Source: Tenacibaculum sp. 190130A14a (lineage in GTDB: Bacteria; Bacteroidota; Bacteroidia; Flavobacteriales; Flavobacteriaceae). Taken from it: a stretch of DNA of 64,000 bases. Below are positions 1 through 7,035 of the stretch, in pieces. A model generated the notes under the pieces. It saw only the letters and a list, made by a program, of their open reading frames with translations. It did no database searches and was not told the DNA's origin. A program made the position numbers and the translations under genes. The DNA lies in assembly GCF_964048965.1 (NCBI RefSeq), contig NZ_OZ040189.1, positions 434,001-498,000 on the forward strand. Direction: 5' to 3'. How positions within the stretch are numbered: the first letter of the stretch is position 1; the number at the start of each line of letters is the position of its first letter.

Positions 1-462
1 TTCTCCATTTTTAGATGAAATTAGTGATGCAAGTTCATCTTTGGTTAGTTTGGTTGTAATTCCTAATAACACAAACTTATCTCCATCACCACTAGCTTTA
101 ATGATGATTTCTCTAATGAAATCATTTTTTTCAAGGAATAAGATTTCAGCTTTTCCTCCTTTGTCTTTAGCTCTAACTAAAGTTTTTAAATTGTTTCTTC
201 TTGAGAATTTTTTAAAATCTCTGGCAACGTCATCATCTTCGTTGTCAAAAATCATTAATTTGAAATCGCTCGATTTCTTAATCAAGTTTTTAATTTCAGT
301 ATCATCTTCATCATCAAAGAATTTTCCTGCAAAAGAACTTGATACGTTAATAGAAAAAGCGGTTTTGTCTTTGTTAGCTTTGTAAAAGCTTTTGAATTTA
401 GTTTCTTGTGCGCTAACGTTTAAAAGGAATAAGCAAAAAATAGCTGTTATAAATCGTTTCAT
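1..462 (-). CDS. DUF4252 domain-containing exported protein (C-terminus outside window)
   Basis: The reading frame starts at the ATG at 462 and runs off the left edge, so only the first 154 residues are visible. It opens with a short signal peptide (MKRFITAIF..., hydrophobic core, VSAQ cleavage-like site), so the protein is exported. The mature part is charged, with an Asp/Glu run (FDDEDDTE, about residues 43-50) and a later FDNEDDD segment. This layout matches DUF4252, a small Bacteroidota family of unknown function often found beside ECF sigma factor genes. No sigma factor is visible here because the downstream side lies outside the window. The family call is from recall of its pattern and is moderately sure; the function is unknown. 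Confidence 0.6.
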   Translation of the reverse strand, partial: MKRFITAIFCLFLLNVSAQETKFKSFYKANKDKTAFSINVSSSFAGKFFDDEDDTEIKNLIKKSSDFKLMIFDNEDDDVARDFKKFSRRNNLKTLVRAKDKGGKAEILFLEKNDFIREIIIKASGDGDKFVLLGITTKLTKDELASLISSKNGE

Positions 463-600
463 AATATTTGGTTTTGAAAGGAAGACGACTAGCTCTAAAT
501 TTTGTTACAAATGAGAAAATGGTACCAGTATCACGTTAAAGATAATTGGTTGTAAAATAGGACTATATTTGTATGAATAGAATTAGATGATAATATTGTT

Positions 601-1098
601 ATGAAGAAACTTAGTCTTATTGTTTTACTCATTTATTCAATGCTGTCTTATGCTCAAAGTAGTTTTAATAGAGCTATAGAGCAATTAGGAGTTGATTTAA
701 AATATTATCCGGAAACAAAAATTGAAGAAAAAAGTTTAACAATAAACTTGTTTAAGGAAACTAAAGAATTTTGTGAAGAGAATATCCCTAAAATAAACGT
801 CATAAATTTTAATGAGTTTTCCAAAGCTAGATCAGTAGAAATAAAAAGTAAAAAGCCTTTGGGAGGAAACATCTATTTAAGGCTTACAATAGAAGAATGG
901 ACCTTTTCTGATGTTAAAAGAGCGCGAGATTTTGAGCGTAAATTTAAACTTATTCGTCATTTAGATTGTTTGAATAAAGGGGGTATTGAGTTTTGGAGAG
1001 TTAAAGAAAAGATGTATTTAATAATAAGTCCAGCAACAATGTTTAGTTACGAATTTGGAAAAGTAAAAAAGTCTATGAATAAAATACTAATATATTAG
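601..1098 (+). CDS. Exported protein of unknown function
   Basis: A 165-residue protein with a clear signal peptide (MKKLSLIVLLIYSMLSYAQ, cleavage after the AQ at about residue 19), so it is periplasmic or surface-located. The mature part is basic and predicted mixed alpha/beta, with two cysteines (about residues 59 and 120) that could form a disulfide. I recognise no family motif. It lies between the divergent DUF4252 gene and two minus-strand tRNA-Gln genes and is transcribed alone; a hairpin at 1118-1144 follows it. The start codon directly precedes the signal peptide, and no better upstream ATG is visible. The ORF is probably real, but the function cannot be stated. Confidence 0.6.
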   Translation: MKKLSLIVLLIYSMLSYAQSSFNRAIEQLGVDLKYYPETKIEEKSLTINLFKETKEFCEENIPKINVINFNEFSKARSVEIKSKKPLGGNIYLRLTIEEWTFSDVKRARDFERKFKLIRHLDCLNKGGIEFWRVKEKMYLIISPATMFSYEFGKVKKSMNKILIY

Positions 1099-1112
1099 AG
1101 GAAGTGAGAAAC

Positions 1113-1148
1113 AAAAAAAGTCTCAACAAATATTGTTAAGACTTTTAA
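1113..1148. terminator. Bidirectional terminator-like hairpin
   Basis: Arms at 1118-1129 and 1133-1144 pair over 12 positions with one mismatch. On the minus strand a T-rich tract (complement of the A run at 1113-1119) follows, as expected for a terminator of the tRNA-Gln transcript. On the plus strand it follows the exported-protein gene ending at 1098. Confidence 0.65.
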
Positions 1149-1149
1149 G

Positions 1150-1220
1150 TTGGCCTACTAGGACTCGAACCTAGAATATCGGTACCAAAAACCGGTGTGT
1201 TACCATTACACCATAGGCCA
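1150..1220 (-). tRNA. tRNA-Gln (TTG), copy 1
   Basis: Read on the minus strand, this folds as a cloverleaf. The acceptor stem TGGCCTA pairs with TAGGCCA's first seven bases, and the discriminator is A. The anticodon arm is CCGGT-TTTTGGT-ACCGA with anticodon TTG (Gln, codon CAA), and the T arm carries GGTTCGAGTCC. CCA is not encoded. A near-identical second copy lies 96 bp away at 1316-1386, differing at one position in the D-arm region. Confidence 0.93.
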
Positions 1221-1279
1221 ATTTTCATAATGCAAATATAAAAACAAAGTTTTATATTTAAAAAAACAATAAACAGTTT

Positions 1280-1313
1280 TTATGAAAAAATCCTTACGAA
1301 ACTCGTAAGGATT
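1280..1313 (-). terminator. Hairpin between the two tRNA-Gln genes
   Basis: A perfect 10-bp stem (289-298 with 304-313 after position 1000; loop AAACT) followed on the minus strand by a T run. It sits directly downstream of tRNA-Gln copy 2, so it would end or separate that transcript from copy 1. Confidence 0.7.
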
Positions 1314-1315
1314 AG

Positions 1316-1386
1316 TTGGCCTACTAGGACTCGAACCTAGAATATCGGTACCAAAAACCGGTGTGTTGCCATTACACCATAGGCCA
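1316..1386 (-). tRNA. tRNA-Gln (TTG), copy 2
   Basis: Same cloverleaf as copy 1: acceptor stem TGGCCTA, anticodon TTG, T arm with GGTTCGAGTCC, discriminator A, no encoded CCA. It differs from copy 1 by a single base (GTTGCC versus GTTACC on the plus strand). The pair looks like a local tandem duplication. Confidence 0.93.
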
Positions 1387-1570
1387 ATTGCTTATTGCGG
1401 GTGCAAATATAGAGCTAATTTTGAATTCAACAAACTTTTTTTATTTTTTTTCATTTAACACAACTTTATACGGTTTGAACCCATTTTAAGAGATTCAAAA
1501 TTATATTTTTGTTTCTAGTAAAAAACAGAGAGGAATTAATACTTTCGTATATTATTTTAGATCAAAGACT

Positions 1571-4500
1571 ATGAACAATTTTAGCTATAAAAAATGGAAT
1601 ACTATTTTAGGATGGGTTTCATTTGCAATTGCATTAATCACCTATACTTTGACATTAGAGCCAACGGTGAGTTCTTGGGATTGTGGAGAATATATTTCTA
1701 CAGCCGTTAAGTTAGAGGTAGGGCACCCACCAGGGGCGCCACTATTTCAAATGTTAGGAGCCTTTTTTGCAATGTTTACTAATGATCCATCTCAGTTTGC
1801 TAAAATGGTAAACTTTATGTCAGCATTGGCAAGTGCTTTTACCATTTTGTTCATGTTTTGGAGTATTACCAATCTAGCTAAGAAGATGGCAGTGAAAAAT
1901 AATAAGTTTGGTAACGGAGAAAAAATTGCTGTTTTAGGAAGTGGTTTGGTAGGTGCATTGGCTTATACGTTTTCAGATAGTTTTTGGTTTAGTGCCGTAG
2001 AAGGGGAAGTATATGCAATGTCTTCTTTTTTAATGGCTTTATTATTTTGGTTAGGTTTAAAATGGGAAAATGAAATTCATTCTTCAAGAGGAAATAAGTG
2101 GTTAGTATTAATCAGTTTTGTAGTTGGATTATCGTTTGGAGTACATATTTTATCATTATTGGTTATTCCTTCAATAGTCATGTTGTACTTCTTTAAAACC
2201 TACAAAAATATTACACTAAAAACCACGGCAATTGCTACACTAGTTTCTATTTTGGTTTTGGCTGGAGTGTTTAAATTTTTATTCCCTTTCACATTAAAGT
2301 TTTTTAGTGTTGCTGAATTGTTCTTTATCAATTCAATAGGATTACCATATAATTCAGGAACAATTATAGCAGGGTTATTATTGATTGGATTATTCTACTA
2401 CGGATTAAGTTATACACGTAAAAAGAATTTGGTAACGGCAAATACATTGGTCTTATCAGTGTTATTTATAATGATTGGTTTCTCGTCTTGGTTAATGTTA
2501 CCAATTCGTGCAAATGCCGATACAGTGATTAACGAAAATAATCCATCTAGTGCACGTGAGCTATTAGCGTATTACAACCGTGAGCAATATGGAGATGCCA
2601 ATGTGTTTTATGATAAATATTATTCATTTGCGTATGATAGAGAACAAGATAAAACGAATCCATATAAAGATGATAAACCAAAATACGAAAAAAGAAATGG
2701 CAAGTATGAAATTGTAAATAATTACAAGAATGTATTGCCTAATTGGTCAAGCAAACACAAAGGGTTTATACCAAGAATGGTAGATCCGGGAGCAGAACAA
2801 TATTATAAGAAAATAGCGGGTATTCCTGCTCGTAGTAAACGAAGACCAACGTTTTTGGAGAACATGAAATTTATGGTCGATTATCAGTTCGGATACATGT
2901 ATGGTCGTTATTTTATGTGGAACTTCGTAGGAAGACAAAATGATATTCAAGGACATTTAGATTATGAAAATGGAAATTGGTTGAGTGGTGTTAACTTTAT
3001 CGATGAAATTCGTTTAGGCCCTCAAACTAACTTGCCAGATGAAATTCAGAACAACAAAGGAAGAAATAAATATTACTTCTTACCACTAATTTTAGGAATC
3101 ATAGGGTTGCTGTACCATGCAAAGAAAGACCAAAAGAATTTATATGTTTTAGGATTGTTCTTTGTGTTTACAGGTTTCGCTATTATTTTCTACACCAACC
3201 CAAAACCATTTGAACCAAGAGAACGTGATTATGCAGTTGTAGGATCGTTTTATGTATTTGCTATGTGGATTGGTTTTGGAGTCTTAGCATTATACGATTA
3301 CTTAAAATCATATGCATCTAAGAAAACCATTGCTATGGCAGTTTCAGTGGTTTCTTTATTGGCTGTTCCTGTATTAATGGGATTCCAAAACTGGGATGAT
3401 CATGATAGAGGTGATAGATATACTGCGCAATTAAATGCACAAACTTATTTAGAAAGTTGCGATCCGAATGCAATCATATTTACCATTGGTGATAATGATA
3501 CCTTCCCACTTTGGTATATGCAGCAAATGGAAGGAGTTCGTACCGATATTAAAATTGTAAACACAAGTTTATTTGCAACAGATTGGTATATAGATCAAAT
3601 GAAGAAGAAAACGTATGAAGCAGATCCGATACCATCTCGATTAACGCACGATCAATATAAGTACGGAACGTTAGATGTGGCTTATTTCTATCCATTACCA
3701 CAATTAAAAGATTCTATTTTACCAATTGGAGATTTTATGCGTTGGATAGAAAGTGATAACGATGCTACATATTTAAGTGCTGGAGAAGATTCTAAAGAAA
3801 AGTTTTATCCAACGAACAGAATACGTATTCCAGTGAACAAAAAGAACGCTATTGAATCTGGAATTGTAGCATTAAAAGATGCAGATAAAATATTAGACTA
3901 TATAGATATTGAAATAGGTGAAGTATTGCCTAAGAACAGAATTTTAATGTTAGATATCTTAAATAATTTTGACTGGAAACGTCCAATTTATTTTACAGGA
4001 GGATCTAATTCTGATGATGAATATATTTGGATGAAGGATTATTTACAGTTAGACGGAATGGCCTATAAATTGGTTCCGATTAAAACATCAAATGAAGGAA
4101 AGTCAATGTTTGATATGGGACGTATCGACCCAGAGAAGATGTATGCTAATGTAAAGAAGTGGGATTGGAAGACTATTAATAATGGAGAAATCTATTTAGA
4201 CGAACAAACTAAGAGAAATGCTATTTCGTTACGTAATAACTTAATGCGCTTGTCTGAAGAGTTTTTAAAGAAAGGAGATTCTGTACAAGCAAAGGATGTA
4301 TTGGATTTATCTTTATACAAAATGCCAATTAAAGATTTTGATCATTATAGTATTTCATTAGGATATCCTGAGTTGTATTATCGCATTGGTGATAATGAGA
4401 AAGCACAAGAAACCGCAGGAACCTTAGCAGATATCTTTAAACAAAGATTAAAGTATTACAGTACTTTTAGAGGAGACGATGAAAACTTAATATTAGAAAA

Positions 4501-4681
4501 CCTTGAAACTACTTTGTACATGTATCAAAATGTTGTGCAACAGATAGCGCAATATGATAAGGATGAAGAGTACGGTAGGAAAATGTTTGAAGATTATGTA
4601 AATCATGCTAGGTTGTTCAAGCATTTAATGCCAGAGGAAGAAGAACCGTTATTAGAAGAATTAGACTCTATAAAACCATAA
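1571..4681 (+). CDS. DUF2723 / glycosyltransferase family 117 membrane protein
   Basis: A 1036-residue protein with about ten or more hydrophobic segments in the first 600 residues and a soluble C-terminal half that is probably periplasmic. Near the N-terminus lies the DUF2723 signature SWDCGEY (about residues 35-41), followed by the GHPPGAP motif (about 51-57). Acidic residues in such first loops are catalytic in GT-C type glycosyltransferases. NCBI now names Bacteroidota DUF2723 proteins as GT117, so lipid-linked sugar transfer on the outer face of the inner membrane is the likely role; the acceptor is unknown. The polysaccharide deacetylase gene follows 4 bp after its stop, suggesting co-transcription and a shared envelope-glycan role. 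Confidence 0.85.
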   Translation: MNNFSYKKWNTILGWVSFAIALITYTLTLEPTVSSWDCGEYISTAVKLEVGHPPGAPLFQMLGAFFAMFTNDPSQFAKMVNFMSALASAFTILFMFWSITNLAKKMAVKNNKFGNGEKIAVLGSGLVGALAYTFSDSFWFSAVEGEVYAMSSFLMALLFWLGLKWENEIHSSRGNKWLVLISFVVGLSFGVHILSLLVIPSIVMLYFFKTYKNITLKTTAIATLVSILVLAGVFKFLFPFTLKFFSVAELFFINSIGLPYNSGTIIAGLLLIGLFYYGLSYTRKKNLVTANTLVLSVLFIMIGFSSWLMLPIRANADTVINENNPSSARELLAYYNREQYGDANVFYDKYYSFAYDREQDKTNPYKDDKPKYEKRNGKYEIVNNYKNVLPNWSSKHKGFIPRMVDPGAEQYYKKIAGIPARSKRRPTFLENMKFMVDYQFGYMYGRYFMWNFVGRQNDIQGHLDYENGNWLSGVNFIDEIRLGPQTNLPDEIQNNKGRNKYYFLPLILGIIGLLYHAKKDQKNLYVLGLFFVFTGFAIIFYTNPKPFEPRERDYAVVGSFYVFAMWIGFGVLALYDYLKSYASKKTIAMAVSVVSLLAVPVLMGFQNWDDHDRGDRYTAQLNAQTYLESCDPNAIIFTIGDNDTFPLWYMQQMEGVRTDIKIVNTSLFATDWYIDQMKKKTYEADPIPSRLTHDQYKYGTLDVAYFYPLPQLKDSILPIGDFMRWIESDNDATYLSAGEDSKEKFYPTNRIRIPVNKKNAIESGIVALKDADKILDYIDIEIGEVLPKNRILMLDILNNFDWKRPIYFTGGSNSDDEYIWMKDYLQLDGMAYKLVPIKTSNEGKSMFDMGRIDPEKMYANVKKWDWKTINNGEIYLDEQTKRNAISLRNNLMRLSEEFLKKGDSVQAKDVLDLSLYKMPIKDFDHYSISLGYPELYYRIGDNEKAQETAGTLADIFKQRLKYYSTFRGDDENLILENLETTLYMYQNVVQQIAQYDKDEEYGRKMFEDYVNHARLFKHLMPEEEEPLLEELDSIKP

Positions 4682-4685
4682 CATC

Positions 4686-5327
4686 TTGAGGTTTTATCTA
4701 ATCAAAACACCACGTATTATAAAGAAGCTATTCTTTAATTATACGTGGTGTTTTGCATCTAAACAAAAAGAAGTTTACTTAACGTTTGACGATGGACCAA
4801 CCCCTAAAATAACTTCATTCGTGTTAGATGAATTGGAAAAGTACAATGCGAAAGCTACTTTTTTTTGCATTGGAAAGAATATTGAAAACCATCCAGAGAT
4901 ATTCAAGAGAATTGTTGATGAAGGACATACGATTGGGAATCATACACAGAATCATTTTAACGGATGGGAACATACTAAAAATGATTATGTAATCAACGTT
5001 CAAAGGTGCGAAGAGGTAATTGGTCAATATACTGCAGGAATTTCTCAAAAACATTTGTTTAGACCACCTTATGGAAAAATTAAACGTTCTCAGGCACACG
5101 AATTGAGAAAAAAAGGATACCAGTTAATTATGTGGGACGTGTTGTCTGCCGACTTTGATAAGCGCGTGTCTAAAGAGGAATGTTTAAGAAACGTAATGTT
5201 ACATACAAAGAAAGGAAGTATTGTAGTGTTTCACGATAGTGTTAAAGCTAGCGAAAGACTATGCTATGCTTTGCCAAAAGTATTAGAAAAGCTATCGAAA
5301 AAAGGATTTAGTTTTAAGGCAATTTAA
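4686..5327 (+). CDS. Polysaccharide deacetylase family protein (NodB domain)
   Basis: A 213-residue protein consisting almost only of a NodB deacetylase domain. All five family motifs are visible: TFDDGP (33-38), metal-binding H86 and H90 in GNHTQNH, RPPYG (126-130), MWDVLSADF around 149-157, and VFHDS with the catalytic-type H183. It should hydrolyse N-acetyl groups from an envelope polysaccharide or peptidoglycan in a metal-dependent way. No ATG precedes the domain; the likely start is TTG at 4686, 4 bp after the upstream stop. No classical signal peptide is seen, so localisation is uncertain. Its last bases overlap the tail of the convergent thioredoxin-fold gene by 4 bp. Confidence 0.88.
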   Translation: MRFYLIKTPRIIKKLFFNYTWCFASKQKEVYLTFDDGPTPKITSFVLDELEKYNAKATFFCIGKNIENHPEIFKRIVDEGHTIGNHTQNHFNGWEHTKNDYVINVQRCEEVIGQYTAGISQKHLFRPPYGKIKRSQAHELRKKGYQLIMWDVLSADFDKRVSKEECLRNVMLHTKKGSIVVFHDSVKASERLCYALPKVLEKLSKKGFSFKAI

Positions 5328-5626
5328 ACGTATTGCTGCACTAAACCAATTAAAGTATTTGCATCTTGCTCACCTGTTTGACGCCACATCATTTCCCCAT
5401 TTTTATAAATCATAAAAGTAGGATTTCCTTTTACACGAAGTGCCTCAGCAAGAATTTCATTCTTCTTTATGTCAATCTTGATAACTTTGGCTTTATCACC
5501 TAAAGCAGCAGCAACATCTCGAAGAGTATCTAAACTAGGTTCAAATTCTTCCCAATCTGTGTAAAAATCGATTAACACAGGTTTGTTGATACTTATGATT
5601 TCACCAAACTTTGTCATTTTTTGCAT
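5324..5626 (-). CDS. Thioredoxin-fold protein lacking the CxxC active site
   Basis: A 100-residue protein with the thioredoxin layout: a VLIDFYTDW strand-helix junction at 17-25, a central KVIKIDI strand, the cis-proline loop GNPTF (67-71), then the last strands with YKNGE. Where thioredoxins have WCxxC, this protein has W25-E-E-F-E, and there is no cysteine in the whole sequence. It therefore cannot do thiol-disulfide exchange. A structural, chaperone or binding role is the only inference possible. Related cysteine-less forms occur in Flavobacteriaceae as far as I recall, so this is probably a conserved clade. The start could also be the second ATG, three codons in. Confidence 0.8.
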   Translation of the reverse strand: MQKMTKFGEIISINKPVLIDFYTDWEEFEPSLDTLRDVAAALGDKAKVIKIDIKKNEILAEALRVKGNPTFMIYKNGEMMWRQTGEQDANTLIGLVQQYV

Positions 5627-5705
5627 ACGGTTTTTAAGTAAAATGCCTAAAATTACTAATTTTTTTATTATGTCTATATGAAATTAAGGTTAAAAATGCT
5701 GAAAA

Positions 5706-6956
5706 TCAGGCTTTTTTTAACTTTATGACGGTGATTTCGGGCCAAATTCCCACTCTTCCAGGAAAAGCATGGTAACCAAAACCTCTATTAACATTAATAA
5801 ACCTTCCGAATTCATTGTATAAACCAGCCCATTGTTTGTATACATATTTAGCCGGACTCCATTTTATAAACCCAGGAATTTCAATTCCGAATTGTAGCCC
5901 ATGTGTATGTCCACTTAACGTAAGCTGATAATTAAAATCATCTTCTTTTATCTTGTATTCCCAGTGGCTTGGGTCGTGGCTCATTAATACCTTAAAATCT
6001 TCCTTTAGAATTCCTTCAGAGGCTTTTTGTAAATCACCAGCTTGGTTAAATCCTTTTCCCCAGTTTTCAACCCCTACCAAAGCTATCTTTTCACCATTTT
6101 TTTCAAGATACCTGTTTTCATTTAACAACAATTCAAATCCAATTTTAGGGTGAATATCTTTAATTGCTTGAAAATTGGCTTGTTTCTCTTCTTTTGAATT
6201 CCATTTTGAGTAGTCTCCATAATCATGGTTTCCAAGAATTGAATACTTTCCCATAGGTGCTTTTAATTGTGAAAACATAGGAATCCAAGCATCCATTTCT
6301 TTAGCAAAATTGTTTACAATATCACCTGTAAATAAAATGACATCAGAATTTTGTTTGTTTATTAAATCAACACCATACTGAATTTGTTCTTTATTGTCGA
6401 AACTTCCTGAGTGAATGTCGGTAATATGAGTAATCGTAAAACCTTCAAAGGCTTCTGGTAAATCAGCAAAAGGCAATTCATATTGAATTACTTTATAATT
6501 AAACTTTCCTCTAAAAATACCATATAAAATACTGGCAAACGGAATGGCAGCAATTCCTAAGGCTAGTTGTGCTATGAACTTTCTTCTTCCCGCTAAACTT
6601 TGAGTTTCTTCTTTAGAGAAATAAGAAATTCCTTTTTGAAACCATCTTACAATATCTTCTCCTAACATAAAAAGTAGGATGACTAATTTGGGCAATAATA
6701 CAATTAACAGTGCCCCAAAAGCATATTGAAATTGTCTTGTTTGCCCAGAGCTTCTGTCTGAAGAAAAAATAACATAGAAAAAGTTAATATAGGCTAAAGC
6801 TCCAGCAAGTAACCAACCATATCGTATAAATTTATTCTTGGTTACAGTTTTGATTGCTTGAAAAGCGTAAGTTTCAAACACAATGATTAGTGTTGAAATA
6901 AGAAGTAAAGGGATTACCCAACGAGGCATAGTGTACTGATTTTTAAAACGAAGCAA
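5706..6956 (-). CDS. Membrane-anchored metallophosphoesterase
   Basis: A 416-residue protein with about four hydrophobic segments in the first 150 residues, then a calcineurin-like phosphoesterase domain. Metal-ligand motifs appear in order: DIH (about 180), GDIV (about 210), GNHD (about 244), SHDP (about 328) and GHTHG (about 348). The layout resembles YkuE/YaeI-type enzymes, which cleave phosphate esters such as lipid-linked headgroups; the substrate here is not deducible. It diverges from polA across an 80-bp region that holds a 17-bp palindrome. An alternative start is the Met at residue 10, just before the first membrane segment. Confidence 0.85.
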   Translation of the reverse strand: MLRFKNQYTMPRWVIPLLLISTLIIVFETYAFQAIKTVTKNKFIRYGWLLAGALAYINFFYVIFSSDRSSGQTRQFQYAFGALLIVLLPKLVILLFMLGEDIVRWFQKGISYFSKEETQSLAGRRKFIAQLALGIAAIPFASILYGIFRGKFNYKVIQYELPFADLPEAFEGFTITHITDIHSGSFDNKEQIQYGVDLINKQNSDVILFTGDIVNNFAKEMDAWIPMFSQLKAPMGKYSILGNHDYGDYSKWNSKEEKQANFQAIKDIHPKIGFELLLNENRYLEKNGEKIALVGVENWGKGFNQAGDLQKASEGILKEDFKVLMSHDPSHWEYKIKEDDFNYQLTLSGHTHGLQFGIEIPGFIKWSPAKYVYKQWAGLYNEFGRFINVNRGFGYHAFPGRVGIWPEITVIKLKKA

Positions 6957-6983
6957 AGATACGTCGATTCCTAAAAATCAATT

Positions 6984-7000
6984 TTTAACATCATGTTAAA
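6984..7000. promoter_or_regulatory. 17-bp perfect palindrome between metallophosphoesterase and polA
   Basis: TTTAACAT-C-ATGTTAAA reads the same on both strands (8-bp arms, 1-base centre). It lies in the divergent intergenic region, a few bases upstream of a -7-like element for polA (TACCTTGT, starting near 7008). The position fits a protein-binding operator or the upstream part of the promoter; the binding protein is unknown. Confidence 0.45.
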
Positions 7001-7035
7001 GTTTTGTACCTTGTCATCACTTAAAAACAGATCAA

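Noticed and set aside
41..385. Plus-strand open frame of 114 codons.
   Set aside because: It is antisense to the DUF4252 gene that starts at 462, whose signal peptide and composition look real. The plus frame is Ser/Leu-rich, as shadow frames usually are.
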